Below are positions 19,996 to 29,625 of a stretch of 64,000 nt of DNA, piece after piece; the first letter of the stretch is position 1, and every line of letters begins with the position of its first letter. The notes under the pieces were generated by a model, which did not search any database, was not told the origin of the DNA, and saw only the letters and a list, made by a program, of their open reading frames with translations. Made by a program: the position numbers and the translations under genes. Source of the DNA: Bacteroidota bacterium (GTDB taxonomy: Bacteria; Bacteroidota; Bacteroidia; AKYH767-A; 2013-40CM-41-45); NCBI GenBank assembly GCA_016721305.1, contig JADKIH010000005.1, forward strand, positions 1 through 64,000, read 5' to 3'.

Positions 19996-20103
19996 TTTTA
20001 TTTTTTTGGATGGTTATTTTAAGAGGGAATTCACTCGCGACAATGCAACACAAAGTGCCGAACAACTTTAAATTGTCGGCTGAAAGAATAAAAAACTAGT
20101 AAA

Positions 20104-20490
20104 TCAAATTCTGACTACGCTGTTAAGAAGATAAACAGGTTCTTTGCTTTTAAAAGGAGGTGCATGGTATTTTGAAAAATTAAAAACAAAATTATGTCTA
20201 GGACTAAGAGAAATTAAACAAGGTATTGTTGCAGTTATAAGTTTAACAAAACTGTTTGATGGAGAATTTACTTCAGTTGAAGTCTTCTGGCTATCTGTAA
20301 GTTTTAAAGAAACATGAACATCACTACAACATCCTTTAGACATTTTTTTACTGCAAGGACATTTTTTTTCATGTGAAGAATCAATCGCAACAATTTTTAC
20401 TTTCTTGCCACACCAATGCGCATCTATACTTAATCCGATTGCCGGGATTAAGTAAAAGAATAACAATAAAGTGGCTACCACCTTCCTCAT
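20104..20490 (-). CDS. HYC_CC_PP family protein
   Basis: The 128-residue protein has an N-terminal membrane/signal segment (VVATLLLFFYLIPAIG), an HWCGKK motif and CPCSKKMSKGCCSD with a CC pair. It ends in YHAPPFKSKEPVYLLNSVV. These three landmarks define the HYC_CC_PP family, which is common in Bacteroidota and often near copper genes. The Cys/His pattern suggests metal binding in the envelope. It is the first gene of the minus-strand copper block. Confidence 0.75.
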   Translation of the reverse strand: MRKVVATLLLFFYLIPAIGLSIDAHWCGKKVKIVAIDSSHEKKCPCSKKMSKGCCSDVHVSLKLTDSQKTSTEVNSPSNSFVKLITATIPCLISLSPRHNFVFNFSKYHAPPFKSKEPVYLLNSVVRI

Positions 20491-20703
20491 TTTACAATGT
20501 TATGAATAAAATTTAGATTCCACAATGAAGTTTCACGCTTAATCAAGAAAAAGTCGTTTTTGTATCAAATGGCACTAACTAACCTCAGGATCTATAAAAA
20601 TGGTAATGAAAGTTGCTTATACCATCTTTAAAAGAAAAAAACTAAGATTTCAAGACGCGCCTGAGCAATTTTATTCATTATAAATATTCTGGATAAAGAA
20701 ACG

Positions 20704-20737
20704 AAAAAGGGCTCACCAGGAATTACCTAATGAGCCC
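20704..20737 (-). terminator. Rho-independent terminator
   Basis: On the minus strand, GGGCTCA and TGAGCCC form a stem followed by five T. It lies about 40 bp after the end of the winged-helix gene (20775) and separates it from the copper block. Confidence 0.7.
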
Positions 20738-20774
20738 AGGAAGGCAAAAACTATGGCACTAACAAACTAAATTC

Positions 20775-21449
20775 TTACCGGATGTCAAATCCAAGCTTCC
20801 TCGCAGCAGTAAGGAAGGGTTTAATATTCTCAGAACGTCCATTGGTTGCAAACTACGATTTTCCTGTCCTTGATTCTGATTACCCTTTCATCTTGCATGA
20901 AGTATCGGTCTCTTCCCCCACTGGCGAATTGTTTTGCCTTTGAAATTTCCTGAACTACCCCAAAACGTTGGAGCAATTCGTCCGGAAAGGATTCTTTCAA
21001 CTTGGCAAGGGAAATGCTTTTCCTTTTTGAGACGAATTCGGAAATGATGGCATGGACTAAACCGCCTTTTGTGTGGTGCTCCCCCTTAAATCTGAATTTT
21101 CTCATGTCCCTTTTTCCCTCATTTTTTCCATAACTCGTCTTGGATTTTTCCGTATTCTCCCCGGCACCAGTAATTTCGACATCCTCTTTTTCTTTTTTCT
21201 CCTTTTTTCTAGGTGAAATTTGTGGAACACTTGCTTCTGCTGTTGAACTTACTTCTTTTCAGGGGAAATAGAATAGATCTTCTCTCCGGCCTTAATTTCT
21301 ACCACTAGAATTTTGTCTTTGATTAGTTTGCTTAGCGCTCCTTCAAGTACAATTCCTTTTGTGGCTGTTGATTCGCTGATAGTTTTTTTATCAATGCTTG
21401 TAGAAGCTTTAACAACATCGATGATTTTTTCTTTTAATGTCTGTGGCAT
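20775..21449 (-). CDS. Winged-helix protein with C-terminal conserved domain (two frameshifts)
   Basis: The first 66 codons (21249-21449) look like a small winged-helix region (LEGALSKLIKDKILVVEI). One A restored in the AAAAG run near 21252 opens a charged linker (SPRKKEKKEKEDVEITGAGE) and then KFRFKGEHHTKGGLVHAIIS and SLAKLKESFPDELLQRFGVV. After a second shift near 20833, translation goes on as SENIKPFLTAARKLGFDIR and ends at 20775. The C-terminal module (RYFMQDERVIRI, VVCNQW) recurs in uncharacterised DNA-associated proteins. The overall function is unknown. The merged length is about 224 aa. Confidence 0.5.
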
Positions 21450-21651
21450 GTCTATGTAGATTTAGAATTACATAGCAGTCTATCAGATTCGGGTGACAAA
21501 TGAAAGCCGGAAAAGCTAAAGTATCCTATGGATTTTGGGTGATTGCGCAACGAAATGGAAACCAAGGGGAAAGATTTCAGGTGGTTTTCATAGGTAAATG
21601 CAGGGAATTCTAAATATATCTAGTGGTTTGACCTTTTAAATAAAATTAGTG

Positions 21652-22488
21652 TCAAACTAGGATATTCCATGATATACAATTCAACACACCACCATCAGCA
21701 GAAATCTCATTACAATCTATTGCTACAATGTTCTGCCCTGTAAATATATTTTCAAGGAGCCTTATTGCTTTATCATCTGTTGACTGATTAAAGACAGGAA
21801 CAATTATAGCTTGTTTCATTTGAAGGTAATTGAGGTGAAGACCTTTTGCACTTACAAAAGTTAGATCGTAAGTTGGCATGTATGGTATTTCAATGATGTC
21901 TAATCTTGCTTCTTTAAAAATAGTTCTTAACCGATTCTCAACCTCACGGTTTTCATTTGTTGGCTCATTGATAATAACAGTATTATCATCAACAAAACGC
22001 ACCATGCCATCTGCATGACCGGTAAAGTCATTCGTGTCCCAGGGAATGAAAATAATTTGATCCGTCTTCAGTAAGTCTAAAAGTTTATCGGTTAATTGAG
22101 ATTTACTTAGGTTTCGATTCTCGCTAAATACTTTATCACACATAATCACCTTCGAGGCTGTTCTAATAATATTTCCGCCATCCATGACAACATTTGACTT
22201 CTTTGGGACAAGATCAATGTTTCGGCAAACATCATCAGTATCAGAGCGCAGGTGTTGGTATTTCAGGGACTTTAGATAATCAGGATCATAAGTGAACTGT
22301 ACAAAATCGTCTTTACTCTTTTGGATAGGCATGAAATCCTTTGCCCATATATCTTTGGTATTCGGCAGAAAACCATACGGAATCTTTAAGTCCTGCAAAA
22401 CCTTTGTTAATCTTTCAGTGAATGCCGGTTGAAATTCCGGTAAGCAATCTGCCAGATAAAGAAAATTGGTATCGGAATCTCTTATCAT
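21652..22488 (-). CDS. Agmatine deiminase / peptidyl-arginine deiminase family protein
   Basis: The 278-residue protein shows the guanidine-group-modifying enzyme pattern: TKDIWAKDFMPI (residues ~44-55), NVVMDGGNII (~99-108), TGHADGMVRF with the catalytic His (~156-165), and ADGGVLNCISW with the likely nucleophile Cys271. It lacks about 60-80 residues compared with full-length agmatine deiminases (near 340-370), mainly at the N-terminus. Expected chemistry is hydrolysis of a guanidinium group such as agmatine or arginine. Its ATG overlaps the stop of the HNH gene by 4 bp, so the two are translationally coupled. That pairing is odd for a polyamine enzyme and suggests another target. Confidence 0.75.
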   Translation of the reverse strand: MIRDSDTNFLYLADCLPEFQPAFTERLTKVLQDLKIPYGFLPNTKDIWAKDFMPIQKSKDDFVQFTYDPDYLKSLKYQHLRSDTDDVCRNIDLVPKKSNVVMDGGNIIRTASKVIMCDKVFSENRNLSKSQLTDKLLDLLKTDQIIFIPWDTNDFTGHADGMVRFVDDNTVIINEPTNENREVENRLRTIFKEARLDIIEIPYMPTYDLTFVSAKGLHLNYLQMKQAIIVPVFNQSTDDKAIRLLENIFTGQNIVAIDCNEISADGGVLNCISWNILV

Positions 22489-23456
22489 TTCGCAAGCCTC
22501 TGTTTCCAGATTATCGAAATAGTTTTACCAACTTCAAGAAATTCTTCATAAGTAAAAGTATCCGTCTTTGCATTGTTGCACCAGTAACATGCGTATACAA
22601 TATTACTTAGATCCTCATATTCTAAATTCGGTTGCTTACGGTCAAGTTCGAGTTTCTTTCCTCTATTTCGTTTAGTTAAATTCTCATCCTTTTCCCACAG
22701 CTGATTTATTTCATCTTCAGTAATCTTGCAGTATTCACACCTCTTACCCGTCTCCATTTTAAAAACCCACTCTTTGTAGGTATTAAAGTCATGTGGGATC
22801 TTCTTAGCCATATATGTTTTCCTAATTGCAGCCACATCTTTCTTAAGCTTATTGAACTCTTCTGCATTTTTGTCACTTTCCCATTTAGTTATTTGAGCTC
22901 TATCAATATTGAGTTGCTTACTTATTTCAGAATATGAAACCCCTTCACCATACGCCAGCCATATAAACTTTTCCTGCAAATCAGTTAGACCGTTGGTTTG
23001 TATTTCTGAGTGTTTGGGTCTTGTACTATTTTCTCGATTTCGTTTTATCGCTTTGATTATATTTAATAGGGTTCCATTTTCAAATAGACTTACCAAATAT
23101 CCATCATTGAACTTGTCAGCTCGAATAATTGTAGTTATTAGTTTGCAAAGCGTTGCAAGATCAAGACTATCGAAGTCTCGACTTTTATTTTGGAGCATGG
23201 CTTTGCCTTCAGGCCATTCTCCCCAATCAAAATTTAGTACAAGCTTTAACTCATACGCTGTTTTTACAAACGACTGTGTTATATCAGACCAATCCCAATA
23301 TGGCATTTCAACTGTTCCTGGAGAGATTTCATCGCCACCGGCCATTTTACCAAAGCTATCTGTTTCTTCAATTTTAGGAATCAGATTAAATAATTTAGCC
23401 CAATCATCTTTAGATAAAGAATTTAACTGTTTTAATGAATCATCAATTGTTGCCAT
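22485..23456 (-). CDS. DUF6508 - HTH - HNH endonuclease fusion protein
   Basis: Start chosen at the ATG at 23456 (MATIDDSLKQL), because the 23 preceding codons are an A/T-rich leader without support. Residues ~50-140 (MPYWDWSDITQSFVKTAYEL, then NFDWGEW) resemble DUF6508. Residues ~158-195 (LTDLQEKFIWLAYGEGVSYS and the following turn) are a sigma-region-4-like HTH. The C-terminus has an HNH nuclease with a four-Cys zinc site: CEYCKI (240/243), LELDRKQPNLEYEDLSNIVY, and CYWCN (290/293). It is predicted to bind and cut nucleic acid. The coupled deiminase gene follows. Confidence 0.75.
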   Translation of the reverse strand: MATIDDSLKQLNSLSKDDWAKLFNLIPKIEETDSFGKMAGGDEISPGTVEMPYWDWSDITQSFVKTAYELKLVLNFDWGEWPEGKAMLQNKSRDFDSLDLATLCKLITTIIRADKFNDGYLVSLFENGTLLNIIKAIKRNRENSTRPKHSEIQTNGLTDLQEKFIWLAYGEGVSYSEISKQLNIDRAQITKWESDKNAEEFNKLKKDVAAIRKTYMAKKIPHDFNTYKEWVFKMETGKRCEYCKITEDEINQLWEKDENLTKRNRGKKLELDRKQPNLEYEDLSNIVYACYWCNNAKTDTFTYEEFLEVGKTISIIWKQRLAK

Positions 23457-23582
23457 AGAAATTATATTTATGTTATTATAATTCTTCAGGTAATAAGGTA
23501 GCAAGAAAAAGTGAAATTGCAACACAGGTTGAAGAAATATTTAGGTGGGTAATCTGACCTATCATAGCAACAATCATGAAAA

Positions 23583-23610
23583 AGAAAAACCCTAGACAAT
23601 TTGTCCAGGG
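23583..23610 (-). terminator. Probable terminator after the SLOG gene
   Basis: On the minus strand CCCTGGAC and GTCTAGGG pair (one mismatch) around a short loop and are followed by a T-rich run. A second perfect dyad (AACCTTAGTT and AACTAAGGTT) lies between it and the gene, at 23659-23684. Confidence 0.5.
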
Positions 23611-23692
23611 TCAATAGATAAAACAATTATATTCGTCAATCGAAATTTGTTTCATGGCAACCTTAGTTTATATGAACTAAGGTTAGAAAGGT

Positions 23693-24292
23693 TCATACCA
23701 TCCATTTCATCCAATCATTCTGTGTAAATACCGGAACATTGTTTTGGCGACATACTCGCATTGTATGACCGGTGCCTCCTGATTCGGATCATCTTCATTA
23801 ACGAAAAATATACCTGGCTATGATTGGCGAAAGGTTGTTTTCCAGAGAGCCCAAAACCTTTAAGGTATCTCTTAATAAGTATAAACTCTTCTGTTTCATC
23901 ATGCCTTCCTGTTGCAATTCATAAGCTTCGAACAATCTTTTATTCTTAGGCGTGGCACGTTTAGATTCATAGATGATTTGTTTCTCTTCTGCTTTTGTGA
24001 CATCTTCGAGAGCTAATACATAATCACTGCTATGCAAGCGTGATTTCCCGGCATCCAATTTTGGTAGTACAATTTGCATTCGATCAGGTGCAACCTTTCG
24101 AACTCCTTGCGCAAAGGCATCATCAGAACCGGAGGCGTTACCGGAACGAAAGCGAACATCAGGAAACTTCTTAGCAATGAATTCCCCAAATAGAACTAAT
24201 TTTCCAAATTGTTCATTTGCTAATTTTCTTGTACCCTCAAGTAGAATGACAGGCTGTTGAGTTAAATCAAGTAAGCGGTTTAATTCTTCCAT
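23693..24292 (-). CDS. SLOG/DprA-like Rossmann-fold protein (two frameshifts)
   Basis: The N-terminal half has PVILLEGTRKLANEQ, then FPDVRFRSGNASGSDDAFAQ and MQIVLPK. The RSGNASGSDDAF segment matches the nucleotide-binding loop of the SLOG superfamily (compare S-G-G-A-x-G-x-D in DprA-like proteins). The first frame stops at 23798. Two shifts (T-run near 23803-23810 and near 23770) restore FFVNEDDPNQ and GGTGHTMRVCRQNNVPVFTQ, the usual glycine-containing C-terminal motif, ending at 23693. SLOG proteins bind nucleotides or their derivatives in phage and defence systems. No effector domain is fused here. Confidence 0.55.
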
Positions 24293-24365
24293 AGAACTTT
24301 TTATGTATGGTGCTTTCAGTAGAGTTTATGTTAATTCAAATGCCCGATTGAGATTACCAATATTT

Positions 24366-25409
24366 TCATTGTGCCATAATGTAGAACTTATACCCGTTCT
24401 TGACATCTCCCATTTTGTAATACGCATCGCTTATCTTCTTATATAAATGAGATTTATGTGTTAGATCATTTGTACAAGCCAAGGTCAAATCATATTGCTT
24501 AATTGCAGCAGTGTACTTGCCGGCATTGAAGTAGATGTCACCTACTTGCTCTTTGTTGTCACATAAATCTTCGGCGCTCAACTTTAGTTTCGATGGCAAT
24601 CTGCTTTGCACATGGATTGCAGAATCAATCAAGTTTTGATCTATTAAAACTCCAACTTGAAAATTATATGCTTCTCGTTTTGTTTTGTCGTCGTTGGATA
24701 TATCGAACAACTTCAGATAACAATTCATTGATTCCTTGTATTGGTTACTGTTACTAAGCTTCCAGCCTAGATCAAAATAATCCTCTTTTGTTTCTGCTAA
24801 TTGAAAAGCAAGTTTGAATAATGATCTAACACTATCAGGATTATCAATCCTGTCAATTATTTGTAGGATTCCATAGGTAGAAGCTGTTGGGTTTAAACTG
24901 GCCAGTGCTTGTTTCCTCTTTGCTGCTTCTGCTTCAAATCCTGGAAATGATGGCGTACGATTACAAAGGAGTTTAATACTATCCGCATAAATGAACATGC
25001 TGTCTATCTTGGCTGAATTATAATTAGCTTTCATTGCTTCAAAAAAGAAATAGTGAGAAAGTAATTCCATCGCTTCACATCGTTCTTCGACAGACCAAGG
25101 GCTGCAATCGTGATTTTCAAATGGTGTATTATTCAGAACATCCGTTGCAAATTTTATCGACGAAGATCCAGAGAGAAAATAAGCCTTTAAATACTTATGC
25201 TTAATAATACAATACTTAGGTTGGTCATATAGTGCATTGTATAATGTATTTACGGCATCCACATATTTCTGCTGGGATGAGAACTGATCAGCAACCTGAA
25301 TTATAGAATCAATATTTAATATGTTACCGTTAATTATTGTGTCAGTCTGAGCATTAGAATAATTCTGGCCTAAAATCATCCAAAATAGGAGTAAAAGTTT
25401 GTTTTTCAT
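24366..25409 (-). CDS. Exported TPR-repeat protein
   Basis: Start chosen at the internal ATG (MKNKLLLLFWMILGQNYSNA), which gives a signal peptide; the longer GTG start would add 20 codons without one. The rest is helical with several tetratricopeptide-like units (for example DYFDLGWKLSNSNQYKESMN and VGDIYFNAGKYTAAIKQYD). TPR repeats mediate protein contacts. No partner is evident, and it is transcribed divergently from the XRE gene at 25530. Confidence 0.55.
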   Translation of the reverse strand: MKNKLLLLFWMILGQNYSNAQTDTIINGNILNIDSIIQVADQFSSQQKYVDAVNTLYNALYDQPKYCIIKHKYLKAYFLSGSSSIKFATDVLNNTPFENHDCSPWSVEERCEAMELLSHYFFFEAMKANYNSAKIDSMFIYADSIKLLCNRTPSFPGFEAEAAKRKQALASLNPTASTYGILQIIDRIDNPDSVRSLFKLAFQLAETKEDYFDLGWKLSNSNQYKESMNCYLKLFDISNDDKTKREAYNFQVGVLIDQNLIDSAIHVQSRLPSKLKLSAEDLCDNKEQVGDIYFNAGKYTAAIKQYDLTLACTNDLTHKSHLYKKISDAYYKMGDVKNGYKFYIMAQ

Positions 25410-25529
25410 AAAGAGTTGTAATTTAGATTTATACAATAGCGAATATAGCAGTTTGATTCTAAATAACACAGTATAGGAAACACACTATAGGCGGTAACAC
25501 ATAATGGGCTGAAAAACCACCTTTCGTGC

Positions 25530-25763
25530 ATGGAAATTCCTAAAAAGCACGAGAAGCGAATAGCTAAAATTGGAGAAAAATTGAGACTTCTCCGGACTGA
25601 GGCCGGGTATAGTTCCTATGAGAACTTTGCTTTTGACAATGATATTCCCAGGGTTCAGTATGGCAGGATGGAAAAGGGAGTCAACTTTAGGATGGCTACT
25701 CTAATGAGAGTACTGGATGTCCACAATATTACTTTAGAAGAATTTTTCGAAGGATTGAAATAA
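25530..25763 (+). CDS. XRE-family helix-turn-helix regulator
   Basis: A 77-residue single-domain protein: IGEKLRLLRTEAGYSSYENF leads into the HTH and ends VLDVHNITLEEFFEG, the normal Cro/C1-type end. It is probably a repressor of its own region or of the divergently transcribed TPR gene. It is the only plus-strand gene between 5.5 and 28 kb. Confidence 0.8.
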   Translation: MEIPKKHEKRIAKIGEKLRLLRTEAGYSSYENFAFDNDIPRVQYGRMEKGVNFRMATLMRVLDVHNITLEEFFEGLK

Positions 25764-25767
25764 TGAA

Positions 25768-26352
25768 TTAGTCTTTAACAATAGTAGCCGAATCAAGACT
25801 ATCCATAAAATCATGATAGCCTGGACTTTCTTTCGACATCAAGTTATTATAGATGAATTCAAGTAAATCTACGTTATTGCCGAATGTGCCTTCTACCTGA
25901 ACCTTACCTGGTTCGCCAAATGCCACTAGCTCACCATTGATTGATGATTTTCTGATTGCTTCAGGGGTTAACATTCTGTCACGTAGCATCTGGATCGTTT
26001 TGGGATCACCGGTGAAGACAGCACCTTCCAGTATAGCCCTTTCAATTCTAACGTTCCGTATTCGAAGTATGTACTCATATGGATAAAGTTCATGGCTTTC
26101 TATCAATCCAGTTAGTTCCTTAAGCATTAAAGGTTCTTGCATAGCTATCAATTCCGGTGAACAGCCATGCCATGACTTGTAGAACGTTCGCTGTTTCGAA
26201 TCTGTTCCAATGAAATGTTCAATCGAAACAGTACAGTCTTCCTCAAAAAGAGAAATGACTTCACCCCAGTTTAAGGGTTCATAGTAGAAGGAAGCTTCTT
26301 GCCCTGAATTGTGATACCAGTATTTCATACTGCTGAAGATAGCAATATCCAA
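25768..26352 (-). CDS. Hypothetical protein
   Basis: An intact 194-residue soluble protein converging with the XRE gene (4 bp apart). It contains LTGLIESHELYPYEYILRIR and a glycine-rich patch (GEPGKVQVEGTFGNN). I recognise no family. The start may instead be at the internal Met (MKYWYHNSG, 26328). Confidence 0.4.
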   Translation of the reverse strand: MDIAIFSSMKYWYHNSGQEASFYYEPLNWGEVISLFEEDCTVSIEHFIGTDSKQRTFYKSWHGCSPELIAMQEPLMLKELTGLIESHELYPYEYILRIRNVRIERAILEGAVFTGDPKTIQMLRDRMLTPEAIRKSSINGELVAFGEPGKVQVEGTFGNNVDLLEFIYNNLMSKESPGYHDFMDSLDSATIVKD

Positions 26353-26421
26353 CGAAAAGGGGACGCGAGCTTCCTAATACGTACTATGGTTAAATAAGGG
26401 ACTTAACGTCCCCTTTACATT

Positions 26422-27633
26422 TTAAAAGATAAACTCTTTCAAAGCATTCCAATATCTTCTTACGGTTCTCACACTCTTACCTGAACTAACAGACACACTC
26501 TTTTGAGTGATCTTGACAGATGAAACTCTAAGAGCAGAGATGGTCTGTTCCAAAAGAAAGAATGTAAGATCTTTTTGTTTGGAACGCAATAGCTCTCCTG
26601 CAATAGATTGCTTCTTCTTGGCAGAAAGGGGATAGGCCGGATTAAACCATACATATTTCAGAACGGATCGCGCATAAAGTGTTCCTGACTCTCTATATTG
26701 AAGTACTGAACGGACAATCCTAAAGATGTCCTGTGGAGTTTTAGGAGCAACACAGAATCTCTTATTGACGGAAAACAAATGCTGAGAGAGTGTTTGTTGA
26801 GTTGCACCAGGATTGATCACAGCTAGTTTACAGCAGATATTGAACAGTTTGTTAGTCCGTTCGCCAATAGAGAATTTTGACTTGCCAATGTAAATTGAAA
26901 CAAATGGTATGCCCTCTGGTACAAACCTGTATTTTTCATCATGCCCCCAATCTGTGATTTGGGTGCTGTAATGAAGCTTTGATGGTGAAGACTTCGCATA
27001 TGTTGTAGGTATGAATTCTTTCTTGCTTAAAGCATAAGTAAAGGTGGGCTCAGATTCCATTTCATCCTGTGCAGGCTTCGGAATGGAAATGGCATTTTCA
27101 TTTATCCATACAGTTGAATGAGAAATAAAATTTAATCGTGAAATGTTTTTGCAATTGGGATCAATATATTCTACCGTTGATCCAAACTGAGATAATGTTG
27201 TTTCAGCTTCTTTGAATGCAATTTTAAATGTCAGGTCACAGGTGTCGATCCAATCTGCCTTTACCAGACAACCTATCCCTCTTCCACCAGCGGAAGTCCA
27301 TATCGCATAGACGTAAGGATTCTTCCTTAGACATTCCATCTCACGATCAAATTCAAAATTATCATCCGAATCAAAATCCATATAGACAAACCCGGAACTC
27401 GCTGAAACATTATTACGGTTTACATAATCAGTGAAGCTGGCATTCGGAGTGAAGCATTGCAAATGCCGTTTTATTGCTCTGTATTCGGGATCAGCCTTTG
27501 TAAACTCCCTTAGCTTCTGAATCAATTGATAGTTTGGATTCAGATCCTTGTCCTGAATCATTTTTAAAATTGTTGCGGTATCCACATTGTTAAGTGGAAT
27601 TGGCTTGGTGGGATTCTGTAGAATGCTGTGCAT
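26422..27633 (-). CDS. VirE N-terminal / BT4734-like primase-type protein
   Basis: The N-terminal 200 residues match the VirE_N/BT4734-like pattern of Bacteroidota mobile elements. FVYMDFDSDDNFEFDRE has the acidic residues, YVYAIWTSAGGRGIGCLVKA is the 'SP-G-x-G-x-K'-type strand, and VEYIDPNCKNISRLNFISH follows. This domain is related to archaeo-eukaryotic primases. The C-terminus has an HTH-like end (ITQKSVSVSSGKSVRTVRRY) and no helicase domain. It probably has a role in replication or transfer of the element. Start chosen at MHSILQN (27633). Confidence 0.6.
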   Translation of the reverse strand: MHSILQNPTKPIPLNNVDTATILKMIQDKDLNPNYQLIQKLREFTKADPEYRAIKRHLQCFTPNASFTDYVNRNNVSASSGFVYMDFDSDDNFEFDREMECLRKNPYVYAIWTSAGGRGIGCLVKADWIDTCDLTFKIAFKEAETTLSQFGSTVEYIDPNCKNISRLNFISHSTVWINENAISIPKPAQDEMESEPTFTYALSKKEFIPTTYAKSSPSKLHYSTQITDWGHDEKYRFVPEGIPFVSIYIGKSKFSIGERTNKLFNICCKLAVINPGATQQTLSQHLFSVNKRFCVAPKTPQDIFRIVRSVLQYRESGTLYARSVLKYVWFNPAYPLSAKKKQSIAGELLRSKQKDLTFFLLEQTISALRVSSVKITQKSVSVSSGKSVRTVRRYWNALKEFIF

Positions 27634-27657
27634 CTTCTGTAGTTTTAAGATTAGCAC

Positions 27658-28110
27658 ATTGTATCTACCGGAAGTCGCTTAGTTTTTCTGACCATTTTAT
27701 TTTCACTCAGCCCGCATTTAATGAAGCTCCGTTCTGTCAATATTTCAAGCATTAACTACTGATTTGTCTGAGAAACATCAGCGTTTTACATACAAATCGT
27801 AGTCATTCGCTGGTAAAACTCAGTTACACAATAAGGCCTATGAAATTCAAATTTTATAAAACATGGAATTATTCAACAATAGCATATAAAAAGAATAAGC
27901 TTTTCATTGTATTTGCTATGAAATGTTAGATCGTATTAGTTTGTAACATTGGCAAAATATCTTTCATTATTGTTTACGTTTTTGAAAGTATTATTCATCT
28001 TTCTTTAGCAAATACTCTTAGATACTCGACATTTTTCACTTTTCCTTTTCTAAGTCTATGTTATTTCCTTTTCAACAATTTCGGCTATACTCGCTGTAAA
28101 CCATACAATC
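27658..28110. other. Divergent intergenic region
   Basis: This 450-bp AT-rich stretch separates the primase-like gene (minus) from the AAA operon (plus) and should contain promoters for both. I see no convincing ORF or RNA gene in it. Confidence 0.4.
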
Positions 28111-29182
28111 ATGAATAGAAAACAATACCTGCCCGCTATGGAGAAATCAAATCTTCTACACATGCCCACTTATTATTATATCAAGACAGGAAACATTCCG
28201 TCTGTACATACTCATTATCGAATTGATGTTCAGAAATTATATGACAAGCTCATTTCTTCTTTCAATCTGACTGAAGAGCAAGTAGTCAAATCAGAAACAT
28301 TCATTCAGCCAATAGGGAGATTGAAAATTTCAACTGCATATATTGAACTGCCTCATTCGATATTCTTATACATGTGCAATCATCAGGGATATGTTGAGCT
28401 CTTTTATGATCACACAACAAATAAGGGAGAAATAGAAAATATACAGTCAATTATTTTCGATTGTGTAAAAAAAAGTCGGCGATGAAAAGAAAGTTGGTCT
28501 GATTGTATGTAATTCCGGTGGATCACTTGAAGTACGTGAGTTCAATATTTCAAATCAACATGATGACATTAACGATTTCTATAATGACGACTTTCTTTCG
28601 TTCCATGAACAAATGCTAGAGAAACTTCAAAGCAGGAAAGCAAATGGAATTGCACTACTACATGGCTTACCAGGAACAGGTAAGAGTTCTTACATCCGGC
28701 ATTTGATTGGTGCAGTTAAGAAGAATTTCATTTACCTGCCTTCGTCTCTTGCAAATCATATAGGACAACCATCGTTTCTACATTTCCTGAGCAAGCATTC
28801 AAATTCAATCCTCATTATTGAAGACGCAGAGGAATTGTTGATGAAAAGAAGAACTGAAAGTAAGCCCGCAATATCCAACCTTTTGAATTTATCGGATGGT
28901 TTACTTTCAGACTGCTTGAAAGTTCAAGTGATTGCAACTTTTAACTGTGACTACTCAAAAATTGATGATGCCTTCTTACGTAAAGGCAGAATATTAGGAA
29001 GGTACTGCTTCCAACCTTTAGATATTCAAAAATCGAATTCTTTACTAAAGAAATTAGAATTCAATTTTGAAACCGAAATACCAATGACATTGGCTGAAAT
29101 ATTCAATCATACCGATAAAGATTACACAATCAACACCAAGCGAATACCCTTAGGATTCACTACAAATCAACCTTCAAACTAA
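28111..29182 (+). CDS. AAA ATPase, BCS1-like, with N-terminal extension (one frameshift)
   Basis: The first part (124 codons) ends at 28485. One base change in the A8 run near 28468 opens KKVGDEKKVGLIVCNSGG, which runs into the ATPase. The ATPase core shows a Walker A in LLHGLPGTGKSSYIRH, Walker B in SILIIEDAEELLMK and an arginine-containing sensor region (DAFLRKGRILGRY). It resembles single-AAA-domain BCS1-like ATPases found in Bacteroidota islands. Probably a remodelling ATPase. It heads a four-gene plus-strand operon ending in the RadC-like gene. Confidence 0.7.
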
Positions 29183-29188
29183 ATCAAC

Positions 29189-29620
29189 ATGGACGCAATA
29201 ATCGCAATCACAGAAGCAGCCAAACATGCAGGGCGCATTAAGAGTACTTTAAAGCCAGAACTAGCGGCATTGATCTCTGAAGAATTTCAGACTGACACAT
29301 TTTGGATGGATCGAATTAGTCCTACTGCTTGGTTCTCATCTGAGCGAGAGCTGATCGGGTTTGTCTTTAATATCCTAATGAATCAAATCGAAAAGAAAAC
29401 GAAAACAATATCAATTCAATTTCTATCTGCACATGTTCTCGACGCATGGACAGAAACAGTTGCTGCAAACAATCCGGAAGAACAGACTGATTTTGTCAAA
29501 TTAAAAAACGGTGTAATGGTTACGATTTCTGAATTAAGGATCAGGGTATTTGATGCTGATGATTTGGAAGTGAATGGAAGCACAGTTGAATTTAAAAATA
29601 TTGTTACACGAAATAAATAA
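29189..29620 (+). CDS. Hypothetical protein in AAA-RadC operon
   Basis: An intact 143-residue acidic protein, 6 bp after the ATPase. Notable segments are ITEAAKHAGRIKSTLKPELA and FWMDRISPTAWFSSERELIG. There is no signal peptide and no known domain. Its place in the operon suggests it is an adaptor or substrate of the AAA protein. Confidence 0.5.
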   Translation: MDAIIAITEAAKHAGRIKSTLKPELAALISEEFQTDTFWMDRISPTAWFSSERELIGFVFNILMNQIEKKTKTISIQFLSAHVLDAWTETVAANNPEEQTDFVKLKNGVMVTISELRIRVFDADDLEVNGSTVEFKNIVTRNK

Positions 29621-29625
29621 GCCAC

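Noticed and set aside
22909..23481. 190-residue plus-strand ORF
   Set aside because: Antisense to the HNH fusion gene, with no supporting motif.
27839..27931. Short ORF starting MKFKFYKTWNYS in the divergent region
   Set aside because: Only 29 codons, A/T-driven composition, no neighbour support.
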